Positions 9,001-18,625 of a DNA stretch of 64,000 bases are shown here, one piece after another. A program made the position numbers and the translations under genes. Position 1 is the first letter of the stretch; each line of letters begins with the position of its first letter. The stretch covers positions 186,001-250,000 of the forward strand of contig NZ_JAQPCG010000007.1 of NCBI RefSeq assembly GCF_028464145.1, read 5' to 3'. The DNA is from Maribacter sp. PR1 (GTDB lineage: Bacteria; Bacteroidota; Bacteroidia; Flavobacteriales; Flavobacteriaceae). The notes beneath the pieces were generated by a model. The model ran no database searches and was not told where the DNA came from. It saw only the letters and a list, made by a program, of their open reading frames with translations.

Positions 9001-12000
9001 TTAATTTGACTTTGAAACCCTATGGGTAATCCTACGATTTGTTATTACCGTGGTTACCTGAATAATCAATGTGCCTGCAGTAGAAGTTTCTTCAGAGCAA
9101 ACATTGGCCGTATGGGAAACAACCACTCTGTATTGATTACCATTATCACTGGGACTAGGATCTGTAATCAGTAAGGTATCTGTTTGCGAACCACTATAGA
9201 TGCCTGTATCGTTCAACTCTACCCAAATAGAACCATTAAAAAATTGCCATTGATACGTATCAACATTGTTAGCCGATACCGTAAAACTAGCCGTGCAACT
9301 TGGGCAAACTGTTGAATTAGACGGATTAGAGGTTATTACAGCCACGGACGTGGCCTCCATAAAATCAAAAGTTCCATTATTGTTTCCATCTACAGGTTGG
9401 GCGTAACTTGCAGCTATAACCAGCCCATTTGCATCAACCGCTGGACTGCCTGACCCATACATACCATTTCCGTCCGAATCGGTTCCAGATAACCCGTAGG
9501 CTTCATCTGCATCGGGACAACCATCTCCGTCACTATCCAAATCCAAGGAATTCACAATACCGTCATTATCAATATCATTATTCACCGCAGTACATTGTTC
9601 CGTTACAGCAATATTATCAATGTATATCTCATGATGCGAACCAAAAGAAGATGAACCTTCAAACAGAAGTGTTGTAGTTGTAGTGGTTGCGGTAAAACTT
9701 AAAGTTCTTTCTACCAATACATTACTCCCGCCGTTGGATACTTCAATATTGGTAGATGAATCTGAAAATATTTGGTTGCCAGCAGCCAAAACCCGAAAAT
9801 TCGAGCCATTGGCAAATCCTGTATTCACTCCTAAATCAAAGATTACATTGTAAGACTTACCAATTTCCGTAGTCAAGTTTTGGGAAAATGTACTGGATGC
9901 CGCGGTATAATCCTCAAAAACTGCCCGGTCGTTTGTAGGTTCTTGCCATTGGTTACCTGTACGTGTCCAACCATCATAATAAAAAGATGAAAAATCACCA
10001 TTATAAACCAAATTTGAGATGGAATTTGTTGACAAAATTGAAAAAGGAATCTGTTGTTTGGCTATGCTTGGACCCTGATAGGATACCTGTAATGACTGGC
10101 CTCCCCCATTCTCATAATAAGCCACCTCTATGTCGTGCACCCCGGTAGTAAGACTAATTGGACTGCTTGATGCCTCTACAACACCATGATTACCATCGTT
10201 GTCTACAACCTCGGTACCATTGATAAATAATTTGGACCCATCGTCCGAACTCGTAAAAAACGTGTAATTCCCTGCCGTTACTATTTCTATTTGGCCCTTA
10301 TATCTAATGGAAAATGAATCCGTATCACCAGGATCAACGTTATTTTGCAATGCTGCCACATCAAAATCGGACACGTAACCCGTAGAAAGTGCTCCGGTAA
10401 CCGGAATATTGTCGACTGTATTTCCCGACGGGGTCAAATCGTAAAACTCATAGTATAAAGAACCTGAAATTGAACACTCCGGATTCTCTACACTATCTAG
10501 AATACCATCGTTATCATCATCCAAATCCACAGAATCAGCATAACCATCGCCGTCCGAATCATTTATAACCGTGAGTAAACCAAAATCGGATATAACCTCA
10601 GCACAACTGGAACCACTCTCAGTAACCAAAACACGATAACGGTTTCCTTCATCAGAAAAACTAACGTTATTAATAGTTACCGTAGAATTTGTCGCTCCGA
10701 TAATATCATTGTAACTCCCTCCATCATCCGTACTTACTTGCCATTGATACGAAAGTGTTCCTCCCGTAGCAGCAACCGAAAATACCGCGTTGTTCCCTTC
10801 AATTACTATTTGATCAGTTGGTTGTGAAGTTATTATTGGAGCTGTAACAGTAGTAATTGTGGTACTGGCAGATACATCGATTACTGGATCACCTGGCATA
10901 CCTCCATATTCAACAACATAACCTTTGGGTTGATAAGCACCAGAATTCGCTCCAGTATTACTTAGGTCGTTCCATGAGCCATCTACACCCGTTCCGTTTT
11001 CCGTAATATGGGCATAATCCTCATTCCCTGATTGATTAGGCTCACCGGTATTCCAGAAAGCATAATTAGGAGTTGAACCATTTGCAAGCCCATTCCAAAA
11101 AACGGTACCTGATTCTGGTCCGGTAACCCATCTCCATTCTCCCTCAACAGCTGCATCACTACCACCAATCCAACCCGCACCGGATATTTGTGATCCTGCA
11201 AAATTTGATTCTTCCAAAGAAGTTAAAGTTGCTAAATATCCCTGCAGTCCGTAATATGTGGATAGAGCGGCTTTATCCCTAGCACTGGTCCAGGTTATAC
11301 CCAAATCGGAAAAAAATTGATAGTAATGACCACTATCTGGGAGGAAATAAGCATCACCTACTATAATTGAAAAATCCCTAGAACCTGATGGTGTAGCGGA
11401 ACTACTAGAAAATTCAACTGCTGCTACAGCAGCTTCAAATTCGTTTGAGATTGCCGGTCCGGAGAGTACTAGACGCCCCTCAGCTGCAATCCAATTAGCA
11501 GTAATATTTGGATGTGTTCCCATTAAAGTCAATAAATCCTCTCCATTTATATAACCATTGGAAACTTGTATTGAAACTTCCTGAATATTGACATCATCAG
11601 GATCTGTTATACTTATTGTTTCAACTACCGGAGTTGAATCGCCCGGACAATAATTCTGATTTCCCGTTGCAGTAACAACAGGAGGTTGATCTTCAATTCT
11701 AAAGGTAACATTGTTAATTGAAACGGATTCACCCGACGACCATCCTCCAGAACTGCTTTGAAAAGCAATACCAGATGAATTGGATTTTTGATTAGAACTA
11801 AGGGTATATGTTACTGTACCCGTAGTAGAAACCTGTAATGTGGTAATATTTTGCCAGTTTCCACTGGCAGAATTATATAAATACACCCTCAGCCGTTCAT
11901 TACCCCTACCAGTGGCATCATAATCAAAAGACAATTCAACGTCTTTCGTAACACCGCTTAAATCTAAATTTCTAAGGATATAGTCGGAAGAATTCAGTCC

Positions 12001-12210
12001 ATCAAAAGTAAGCGTTCCAGAGTTTACAAAAATATTACCTCCAGTTGCACCACCTCCATTAGCATCAGACTCTGCCCAATTATTGGAAAAATTGGTGTTC
12101 CCGTCATTATTATTGTAGGCATTATTGGAGAAAGCATCCATATAGACCTGCTGTGCAGATACTATACCTACATAAAAAAATAAAAAAAGAAATATTTTAA
12201 AGACTTTCAT
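9001..12210 (-). CDS. Secreted multidomain protein with C-type lectin, Ig-like, PA14 and TSP3 modules
   Basis: A 1069-aa secreted protein from ATG at 12210; an in-frame TTG three codons earlier is less likely. The signal peptide ends at GIVSAQ. In order I see an N-terminal beta-sandwich (about 20-175), a cadherin-like stretch (about 180-290), a C-type lectin-like domain (about 295-440; GYLATLTSLEE, AGWIGGSDAAVEGEWRW, GEPN, SWNDL), an Ig-like domain (about 460-545), a TSP3 repeat, a PA14 domain (about 590-725; NYTFFTSSDDGSKLFINGTEV), a carbohydrate-binding-like sandwich beginning NLVYNGDFSSFYYDGW, more TSP3, and a second Ig-like domain. It ends with a short basic tail, VITNRRITHRVSKSN, and has no recognisable type-A or type-B CTD. 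Glycan binding at the surface is the likely role, inferred from the lectin and PA14 folds. Confidence 0.85.
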   Translation of the reverse strand: MKVFKIFLFLFFYVGIVSAQQVYMDAFSNNAYNNNDGNTNFSNNWAESDANGGGATGGNIFVNSGTLTFDGLNSSDYILRNLDLSGVTKDVELSFDYDATGRGNERLRVYLYNSASGNWQNITTLQVSTTGTVTYTLSSNQKSNSSGIAFQSSSGGWSSGESVSINNVTFRIEDQPPVVTATGNQNYCPGDSTPVVETISITDPDDVNIQEVSIQVSNGYINGEDLLTLMGTHPNITANWIAAEGRLVLSGPAISNEFEAAVAAVEFSSSSATPSGSRDFSIIVGDAYFLPDSGHYYQFFSDLGITWTSARDKAALSTYYGLQGYLATLTSLEESNFAGSQISGAGWIGGSDAAVEGEWRWVTGPESGTVFWNGLANGSTPNYAFWNTGEPNQSGNEDYAHITENGTGVDGSWNDLSNTGANSGAYQPKGYVVEYGGMPGDPVIDVSASTTITTVTAPIITSQPTDQIVIEGNNAVFSVAATGGTLSYQWQVSTDDGGSYNDIIGATNSTVTINNVSFSDEGNRYRVLVTESGSSCAEVISDFGLLTVINDSDGDGYADSVDLDDDNDGILDSVENPECSISGSLYYEFYDLTPSGNTVDNIPVTGALSTGYVSDFDVAALQNNVDPGDTDSFSIRYKGQIEIVTAGNYTFFTSSDDGSKLFINGTEVVDNDGNHGVVEASSSPISLTTGVHDIEVAYYENGGGQSLQVSYQGPSIAKQQIPFSILSTNSISNLVYNGDFSSFYYDGWTRTGNQWQEPTNDRAVFEDYTAASSTFSQNLTTEIGKSYNVIFDLGVNTGFANGSNFRVLAAGNQIFSDSSTNIEVSNGGSNVLVERTLSFTATTTTTTLLFEGSSSFGSHHEIYIDNIAVTEQCTAVNNDIDNDGIVNSLDLDSDGDGCPDADEAYGLSGTDSDGNGMYGSGSPAVDANGLVIAASYAQPVDGNNNGTFDFMEATSVAVITSNPSNSTVCPSCTASFTVSANNVDTYQWQFFNGSIWVELNDTGIYSGSQTDTLLITDPSPSDNGNQYRVVVSHTANVCSEETSTAGTLIIQVTTVITNRRITHRVSKSN

Positions 12211-12370
12211 TTCCGCCAAATGCTAAAAAGTACTTGACAATATTATGGATAGAACTAGGAAGTTCACAATTATTGTTGCCAATAGGCCTAAAAGTATTGT
12301 GAAACAAGAAAAAGAAAGCTTTTGAATTATCTTAAAATCTATAAAGAATTGCAATTATCCTTAAATGCTA

Positions 12371-14317
12371 CTATTCCAGAATAATGAATTCCGAACGTCT
12401 GTTCAATTCGTGTTTTACCGAAGAACATGAAACTCCATCCTCGCATTCGTTCAATAATCTGGATTCACCATAACCTTCACTGGCCAATCTATCCGAAGAA
12501 ATACCTTTATTTATCATATAATTAACGGTAGACTCTGCCCTTTTTTTCGAGAGCCAAAGATTATACGCTGCCGGTCCCCTACTGTCCGTATGAGAGTTGA
12601 CCTTTAATCTTAAGCTCGGATATTTTTCCATGGCGGCGATGACTTTTTCGATCTCGACTTCAGAATCTTTTCTAATATTGTATTTATCAAAATCGAAATA
12701 GATAGTACTCAACTGTAATAGTTTAGCTAAATCGTCCCCATAACCGGCAGTTATCCTGTCCCTTTCTAGATAAAAATCTATGATTTTTGGCTTGCCATCA
12801 GATACACCAATATACTCCTCGTGTGGCGTATAGCCCTCCATTAGGGCCCTTACAAAATTACCTTGGTTGCAATCGAGAACCAAACTGTATGTCCCTTCAG
12901 AATCGGTTATGGTTGATAAAATTTCTTCATTTTCTTCATTGAGCACCTTAACCGTGGCCCCTACCAAAACCTGATTTGAAATTTTGTCGCGGACCGTTCC
13001 AGTAACCTGTTGGATACAATCAAAAACCAAAGGTTCCTTTTCTATGAAAGCATAAATATCATCATAGCCCATTCCTTCCTCTCGATTGGAGGCCATATAT
13101 CCCTTTCTGGTTTCCTCCTTAAAAATGAATGTAAAGTCATCCTTTACACTATTCACAGGTTCACCAACATTCATTATATTACCGTTGAAGTCCTTTCGCT
13201 TAATTTTGGTAGCAAACACATCTAGACCACCCAGACCTGGATGCCCATCTGAAGAAAAGTACAATATTGCCTCTTCGGTCACAAAAGGAAAAGTTTCCCT
13301 GGCCTCTGTATTGATATTAGAACCCAAATTTACTGGTGTACCGAATGTACGGTCCTTATTTATTTCTACCATGAAAATATCAGATGCCCCTAAAGTTCCC
13401 GGCATATCCGATGCAAAATACAGGGTTTTTTCGTCGGGGCTTAATGCTGGGTGCGCCACGGAATATGAATCACTGTTAAAGGGAAGTTCTTCTACTTCTC
13501 CCCATAAACCATCATCCATCATAGTTGCCCTAAATATTTTAAGGCGAATAATTCCTTTATCGTCCTTTTTATATTTTCCTGCTACGAGATTATTTCTTGT
13601 GAAATACATCGTCTCGCCATCTTTGGTGGTAATTGAAGTTGATTCATGCAAACGGGTGTTTACATATTCATCCAATTTTAAAACCTTATTCTTGGAAGTA
13701 CTATCCGCATTCACCTTATACAAATCCAAAAAATCCTTGGCATTCCATGTGTGGCGATATCTTGCGAAGTTACCCGTATCCCGGTCTGATGAAAAAATTA
13801 GGCCTTCTTTGTAAAAGGAGGGAGCAAAATCCGAATACGGTGAATTATATTCGAAGGGTTTCAATTGGTATCTTCCAGAATTCTTTTTAATATCCGCTAT
13901 GTAATCTGATGCACTCTTAAACTGTTTTGCCCTGACATCATTGGATGTAATCTCAGAAAACTTGAACATTATCTCGTTTGCACGTTCATATTCGGCCAAC
14001 GATTTTAAGGTTTGGGCATATTTAAAATAATCCTCTGCCGTAACCTCCGATTGAAATTCTTTTACCAATCTGCCAAAAGTTTCACCTGCCTCTTTATACT
14101 CTGAATTGTAATAATAGGAGTTACCCAATTTTCTTAAAAGATCTGCAGAAACAAAACCCTTGTCCAATACCTTTTTATAAATATCTATAGCAGGACTAAA
14201 AGAGTATTCCTCGTACTTCTCATTACCCTTGTTTAAAAGTCTTTCTTGGGCAAAAGTAACTACCGAACCAAAAATTAAGGTTAGTAAAACAAGTAGAAAA
14301 TATTTTTTTAAAGCCAT
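12371..14317 (-). CDS. PorE-like TPR / WD40-like propeller / carboxypeptidase-regulatory / OmpA protein
   Basis: A 648-aa periplasmic or outer-membrane protein with the domain order of PorE, the T9SS component that binds peptidoglycan. ATG at 14317 is preferred; an ATG two codons upstream (14323) is also possible. A signal peptide ends at SVVTFAQ. TPR-like repeats cover about 20-130 and PD40/WD40-like blades about 150-400 (FSSDRDTG, YFASDMPG, YFSSDGHPG). A carboxypeptidase-regulatory-like domain covers about 415-490 (VTGTVRDKISNQVLVGATV). An OmpA domain is at about 535-648, with the peptidoglycan-binding Asp in NSHTDSRG and Arg in LSKKRAES. It lies 9 bp after a PorP/SprF gene. The genome may hold several paralogues, so I do not assign porE itself. 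Confidence 0.9.
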   Translation of the reverse strand: MALKKYFLLVLLTLIFGSVVTFAQERLLNKGNEKYEEYSFSPAIDIYKKVLDKGFVSADLLRKLGNSYYYNSEYKEAGETFGRLVKEFQSEVTAEDYFKYAQTLKSLAEYERANEIMFKFSEITSNDVRAKQFKSASDYIADIKKNSGRYQLKPFEYNSPYSDFAPSFYKEGLIFSSDRDTGNFARYRHTWNAKDFLDLYKVNADSTSKNKVLKLDEYVNTRLHESTSITTKDGETMYFTRNNLVAGKYKKDDKGIIRLKIFRATMMDDGLWGEVEELPFNSDSYSVAHPALSPDEKTLYFASDMPGTLGASDIFMVEINKDRTFGTPVNLGSNINTEARETFPFVTEEAILYFSSDGHPGLGGLDVFATKIKRKDFNGNIMNVGEPVNSVKDDFTFIFKEETRKGYMASNREEGMGYDDIYAFIEKEPLVFDCIQQVTGTVRDKISNQVLVGATVKVLNEENEEILSTITDSEGTYSLVLDCNQGNFVRALMEGYTPHEEYIGVSDGKPKIIDFYLERDRITAGYGDDLAKLLQLSTIYFDFDKYNIRKDSEVEIEKVIAAMEKYPSLRLKVNSHTDSRGPAAYNLWLSKKRAESTVNYMINKGISSDRLASEGYGESRLLNECEDGVSCSSVKHELNRRSEFIILE

Positions 14318-14326
14318 GTACATGTT

Positions 14327-15280
14327 TTAAAAGAATCGGGGTGATACTAAACGTTGAAAAGATTTAACCAGCTCAAACCTTAAAAATACCTCGAAAGAAC
14401 CGTCATTGAATTGTGTTCCTCCCAGTGCAGTAGTCTCTCTATCATAGGCAAGACCTAACATGAACTGCTCCGAAATTTGAAACCCAACCATACCACTTAA
14501 AGCGGCGTCCCAGCGATATGCTGCGCCAAAGGTAAATTTTTCATTGAACATAAAATTTGCTGATACATCCAACTGCAAAGGTGCACCTCCCACAACCTTA
14601 GTCAAAAGAGCAGGTTTAAATTTTAAGTTTCCATTTAAATCAAAAACATAACCGGTAATGAAATAAAAGTTTATTCTTTCTTTAGACAAAAACTGAATCG
14701 AATTGGCATCTGTCTGTGAATTATCAAAATGTTCCGTCTGAAATAAGTTTGGAGCAGATAAGCCAGCATAAAAATTATTCGAATGGTAGTACATCCCCAA
14801 TCCGAAGTTCGGTGAAAATCTATTTTCTATATTGTCGGTACTTACCGGTTCGGCATCAAAATTTCGCAATTTGTTGAAATCCAGATTCAGTATGTTACCA
14901 CCTGCCTTTAGTCCAAAGGACAATTTACCTTCTCGGGAAACATCAATTGTATAGGAGAGAACAGCATCCAAATAGGTTTCTTGTACCGTACCATTACCTA
15001 TCTCATCATTTACAATGGAAATACCATATCCCAACTTACTATTGCGTATAGGGGAGTGAAGATTTAAGGTAAATGTACTTGGAGCACCTTCCAAACCAAC
15101 CCATTGAGACCTATACAAACCTGCTGCACTCAATTGCCCCCTTGAACCTGCATAGGCAGGATTTACACTCATTGTATTGTACATATACTGCGTATACTGA
15201 GCATCCTGCTGGGCATAGGACACACCAAATGAAACAAAAGTAATGGCTAAAAATATTAGTACGCGATATCTGATATTCAT
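14327..15280 (-). CDS. PorP/SprF family type IX secretion system outer-membrane protein
   Basis: A 317-aa paralogue of the protein encoded at 1920-2876, with the same signature after a signal peptide ending at GVSYAQ (QQDAQYTQYMYNTMSVNPAY), very similar strands throughout and the same PRFF terminus. It lies between the 1008-aa type-B CTD protein upstream (12-bp gap) and the PorE-like gene downstream, all tightly spaced on the minus strand. This matches the common bacteroidotal triplet of type-B substrate, PorP/SprF and OmpA/PD40 protein. It is probably dedicated to export or surface anchoring of its upstream neighbour (inferred from SprB-SprF). Confidence 0.93.
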   Translation of the reverse strand: MNIRYRVLIFLAITFVSFGVSYAQQDAQYTQYMYNTMSVNPAYAGSRGQLSAAGLYRSQWVGLEGAPSTFTLNLHSPIRNSKLGYGISIVNDEIGNGTVQETYLDAVLSYTIDVSREGKLSFGLKAGGNILNLDFNKLRNFDAEPVSTDNIENRFSPNFGLGMYYHSNNFYAGLSAPNLFQTEHFDNSQTDANSIQFLSKERINFYFITGYVFDLNGNLKFKPALLTKVVGGAPLQLDVSANFMFNEKFTFGAAYRWDAALSGMVGFQISEQFMLGLAYDRETTALGGTQFNDGSFEVFLRFELVKSFQRLVSPRFF

Positions 15281-15292
15281 ATAGTTATGCTG

Positions 15293-18200
15293 TTATCTGC
15301 TGATGTAAATATACTCACTATCCACAATATTCTCTCCGTCCAAAGTAGTATAATCAAATATATAAAAGTAAACTCCAGAAGGTAAATAATCTTCAACGCT
15401 CAAGGTAGAACGACCTCTAGAACGACCATCGAAAACATTATTTTGGTTGTTGTAGTTTTCTCCTTCATATACGGCAACACCCCATCTATTAAAAATTCTT
15501 AATGTGCTTTGTCTAATGTTTTCGGTACCTCTAATGAATAGAAAATCATTTTTACCGTCGGCATTAGGAGTAAGTAACTGATTTACTTCAATTTTTTGGG
15601 AAATAGATTCTTCAACAATTACAGTTACGGTCGCCGTATCACAGTTCCCTTCCGCATCGCATACGGTATACTCAAAGCTGTCCGTTCCGTTGAATCCATC
15701 GTTCGGAGTGTAGGTAACGGTATCATCGCTGATATCGTCCGGTGTTCCATTGTCGTTTATTTCAATAGTACCGTTGGATGGGTCCGTCGTGGTTAACGTA
15801 CCATCGCTAGGAATGCCCGTATCGTTGGCCAAAACATCGATTTCCAATTCCGAATCCTCGGGAGTAGAAACCTCATCGTCCATGGCATCCAGAACTGGTG
15901 GTGTTCCCACCGTTATGGTTACTGTAGCCGTATCACAGTTCCCTTCCGCATCGCAAACGGTGTACTCAAAGCTGTCCGTTCCGTTGAATCCATCGTTCGG
16001 AGTGTAGGTAACGGTATCATCGCTGATATCGTCCGGTGTTCCATTGTCGTTTATTTCAATAGTACCGTTGGATGGGTCCGTCGTGGTTAACGTACCATCG
16101 CTAGGAATGCCCGTATCGTTGGCCAAAACATCGATTTCCAATTCCGAATCCTCGGGAGTAGAAACCTCATCGTCCATGGTATCCAGAATATCATTAATAG
16201 GGTCAAGATAATCTGGGGTGCCGTCACCGTCTGTATCGTCGTTGGTTGGGTCACCGTCACCGTCCGCATCCTCGTCCGGTGTATCGATGCCGTCACCGTC
16301 ATCGTCCAGATCGCGATAGTTTACGTCCTCCGTACCATCCGTATCTGGAAGGTCGTTGGCCGGGTCGTCTATCTCGTCGTTAACATCGAAACCGTCATCG
16401 ACATCGCTTCCTTCATATCCGTCGTCAAGCCCATCGCCGTCCGTATCGGTTCCCGTATAGGCCTGATCGGGGATACCATCAAAATTGAAATCGTTGCCCT
16501 CGTTATTATCGGGTACCGAATCGTTGTCGCTATCATCGTCCAGATAATCCACCTCGTCGGTGCCATCTGTATTTACGGGGGTAAGTCCATCGGGATAGGC
16601 ACTGTTCACCCCATCGTTACTGGCGTAAGTGGCTGCATCATCCACGTTAGGGGCGACATAACCCGATGTGCTCTGTGCCTCTACATTGTCCGGAATGCCG
16701 TCATCGTCACTGTCGATGTCCAAATGGTTCGGATATCCGTCACCGTCGGTATCGATTGGGTCCGTCAACGGGTCGTTATCACCATCGATATTGGGGTCTT
16801 CGACCGTATCCAAGATACCATCGTTGTCATCGTCCAAATCCACACTGTCGGGAACTCCGTCACCATCCGTGTCTGGTCCCGGAGGTGGTGGCGGAGGTAA
16901 TTCCGGATCAAGGAAGTCTGGAGTACCGTCACCGTCCGTATCGTCATTGGTTGGGTCGCCGTCACCGTCCGCATCCTCATCCGGTGTATCAATCCCATCT
17001 CCGTCATCGTCCAGATCACGATAGTTTACGTCCTCGGTACCATCCGTATCTGGAAGGTCGTTGGCCGGGTCGTCTATCTCGTCGTTTACGTCGAAACCGT
17101 CGTCCACATCGCTTCCTTCATATCCGTCGTCAAGCCCATCGCCGTCCGTATCGGTTCCCGTATAGGCCTGATCGGGGATACCATCAAAATTGAAATCGTT
17201 GCCCTCGTTATTGTCGGGTACAAAATCGTTGTCGCTATCATCGTCGAGATTGTCCACCTCATCCGTACCGTCCGTGTTCACTGGAGTAAGTCCATCAGGA
17301 TAGGCACTGTTCACCCCATCGTTACTGGCGTAAGTGGCTGCATCATCCTCGTTGGGTGCGACATAACCCGATGTGGTCTGTGCCTCTACATTATCGGGAA
17401 TACCATCATCGTCACTGTCGATGTCCCTAAAATTAGGTAATTCGTCAGTATCTGAATTAATTGGAGTAATTCCTTCACCTGATCCGGGAGTATTTTCATA
17501 ATGATCGTCTAAACCATTTCCATCGACATCCATTCCACAGGGTTCTTGGAAGCCATCCGTAGATTGAGCCTCAACATTATCCAAGACACCATCATTGTCT
17601 GAATCTAAATCCCTAAAATCCGGTTTTCCATCTTCATCTGTATCCAATGGAATCAATCCTTCTGCAGAACCAGGACTGTTTTCATAATGGTCGTCTAAAC
17701 CATTTCCATCAACATCCATACCACAAGGCTCTTGGAAGCCACTCGTTGATTGTGCCTCAACATTATCCAAGATACCATCATTGTCCGAATCGATATCTAA
17801 ATAATCTGGTATACCATCTTCATCTGAATCAATCGGGGTAATTCCCTCACAACCGCAATTAGGTTCATAGGCATCATCCAAACCGTTATGATTTCCATCA
17901 TGATCCTCAGGTGCTATATATTCACTAATTAATTGAGCCTCAAGATTGTCTAACAAACCATCGTTATCAGAGTCAATGTCAAGATAATTGGGAATGCCAT
18001 CTCCGTCAGTGTCTGTTGGATGGGTTGATGGGTCACTATCACCATCTTGGTTACTGTCCTCGACACTGTCCAAGATTCCATCTGCGTCATCATCCTTGTC
18101 ATCCATATTGGAAATTCCATCACCATCAGTATCTAAAAAATTATTATTGGTAAAAAGGCTTGGTCCGACTATATTAAAATTCTTATTCAGAAATTTCGTC

Positions 18201-18319
18201 CCTGTTGTACCATCATGGCTAATGGCAAAATGCTCATTTGAGAACAGTAGGCATAGAAATAATATCAAACTACCAAATCTCTTTAAAACATTGGTTGTAG
18301 AAAGTAATTTTCCTTTCAT
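15293..18319 (-). CDS. Large thrombospondin type 3 repeat protein with T9SS type-B sorting domain
   Basis: A 1008-aa secreted protein starting at ATG 18319, with an N-terminal hydrophobic signal ([15 protein letters not shown]). Residues of about 60-715 are almost entirely Asp-rich calcium-binding TSP3 repeats ([19 protein letters not shown] type), separated by NVEAQSTSG-like linkers and one PPPPPP hinge. Two nearly identical cadherin-like Big_9 modules follow (about 720-905; [29 protein letters not shown]). The last 95 residues are a type-B CTD ([18 protein letters not shown] ... [12 protein letters not shown] ... [13 protein letters not shown]). A Ca2+-stiffened surface stalk or adhesin is the likely role (inferred). 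It heads the surface-protein locus. Confidence 0.9.
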   Translation of the reverse strand: MKGKLLSTTNVLKRFGSLILFLCLLFSNEHFAISHDGTTGTKFLNKNFNIVGPSLFTNNNFLDTDGDGISNMDDKDDDADGILDSVEDSNQDGDSDPSTHPTDTDGDGIPNYLDIDSDNDGLLDNLEAQLISEYIAPEDHDGNHNGLDDAYEPNCGCEGITPIDSDEDGIPDYLDIDSDNDGILDNVEAQSTSGFQEPCGMDVDGNGLDDHYENSPGSAEGLIPLDTDEDGKPDFRDLDSDNDGVLDNVEAQSTDGFQEPCGMDVDGNGLDDHYENTPGSGEGITPINSDTDELPNFRDIDSDDDGIPDNVEAQTTSGYVAPNEDDAATYASNDGVNSAYPDGLTPVNTDGTDEVDNLDDDSDNDFVPDNNEGNDFNFDGIPDQAYTGTDTDGDGLDDGYEGSDVDDGFDVNDEIDDPANDLPDTDGTEDVNYRDLDDDGDGIDTPDEDADGDGDPTNDDTDGDGTPDFLDPELPPPPPPGPDTDGDGVPDSVDLDDDNDGILDTVEDPNIDGDNDPLTDPIDTDGDGYPNHLDIDSDDDGIPDNVEAQSTSGYVAPNVDDAATYASNDGVNSAYPDGLTPVNTDGTDEVDYLDDDSDNDSVPDNNEGNDFNFDGIPDQAYTGTDTDGDGLDDGYEGSDVDDGFDVNDEIDDPANDLPDTDGTEDVNYRDLDDDGDGIDTPDEDADGDGDPTNDDTDGDGTPDYLDPINDILDTMDDEVSTPEDSELEIDVLANDTGIPSDGTLTTTDPSNGTIEINDNGTPDDISDDTVTYTPNDGFNGTDSFEYTVCDAEGNCDTATVTITVGTPPVLDAMDDEVSTPEDSELEIDVLANDTGIPSDGTLTTTDPSNGTIEINDNGTPDDISDDTVTYTPNDGFNGTDSFEYTVCDAEGNCDTATVTVIVEESISQKIEVNQLLTPNADGKNDFLFIRGTENIRQSTLRIFNRWGVAVYEGENYNNQNNVFDGRSRGRSTLSVEDYLPSGVYFYIFDYTTLDGENIVDSEYIYISR
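15611..16190 (-). repeat. Tandem duplication of a ~290-bp cadherin-like module
   Basis: Two adjacent copies (about 15611-15895 and 15899-16190) encode the same module, starting [18 protein letters not shown] and ending in NCDTATVT. Their DNA is almost identical, which indicates recent tandem duplication or gene conversion. Confidence 0.88.
16205..17225 (-). repeat. Long in-frame duplication of a TSP3 repeat block
   Basis: The stretch from about 16205 to 16520 recurs at about 16915-17225, an offset of roughly 700 bp, with only scattered differences. Both copies encode the block containing [18 protein letters not shown] and [17 protein letters not shown]. Linker blocks of the [19 protein letters not shown] type are duplicated with them. 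The repeats are in register with the protein domains. Confidence 0.88.
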
Positions 18320-18496
18320 ATGCGATATTGTTTATTTAAAATATCACCATAGAAATAGTAAACTTTGGGTTTTTCTCTAAGTAAGGATTGGGACTACTTG
18401 AAAATGATTTGCAAGATAGTCCATAATTTTTCAGGTAAAGTGCAATTCGGATAACTTGTTGATAAATCTCCATGAAATGTGAACATTACGGTTCAT

Positions 18497-18539
18497 TTAA
18501 CTTATAATCAAAAACATTTTTCCAACCCTTATAAGTTAA
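18497..18539. repeat. 11-bp perfect inverted repeat, 21-bp spacer
   Basis: TTAACTTATAA at 18497-18507 is matched by TTATAAGTTAA at 18529-18539. It lies in the divergent region upstream of both prfC and the surface-protein locus. It could be a protein-binding site or form a weak AU-rich hairpin; no T-run follows, so a terminator is unlikely. Confidence 0.55.
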
Positions 18540-18540
18540 T

Positions 18541-18565
18541 GAAATGAAAATTACGAAATGAAAAT
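18541..18565. repeat. Direct repeat GAAATGAAAAT, 14-bp period
   Basis: Two copies, 18541-18551 and 18555-18565, directly follow the inverted repeat. They may be chance in AT-rich DNA or part of a regulatory site. Confidence 0.4.
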
Positions 18566-18601
18566 CATAGCATCTAATGAACCTCAACTCTGAATTTAGC
18601 T

Positions 18602-18609
18602 TATTTTTG
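18602..18609 (+). promoter_or_regulatory. Putative -7 promoter element of prfC
   Basis: TATTTTTG fits the Bacteroidota -7 consensus TAnnTTTG and lies 17 nt before the prfC ATG. No clear TTG is found at the usual -33 distance. Confidence 0.45.
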
Positions 18610-18625
18610 CCGAAAATTTGACTCT

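Larger units (their letters stand above)
18320..18625. other. 306-bp divergent intergenic region (surface-protein locus / prfC)
   Basis: This separates the minus-strand 1008-aa surface-protein gene from plus-strand prfC and should hold both promoters. It contains an 11-bp inverted repeat, an 11-bp direct repeat and a -7-like box before prfC, listed separately. I see no gene in it. Confidence 0.6.

Noticed and set aside
16666-17193. 175-codon plus-strand frame rich in Arg, His and Pro
   Set aside because: It is the complement of Asp/Gly-rich TSP3 codons and has no independent support.
15293-18319. Regular repeats considered as CRISPR or simple tandem-repeat array
   Set aside because: The repeats are codon-phased, Asp-rich TSP3 motifs inside one open frame; there are no equal-length direct repeats with unique spacers.
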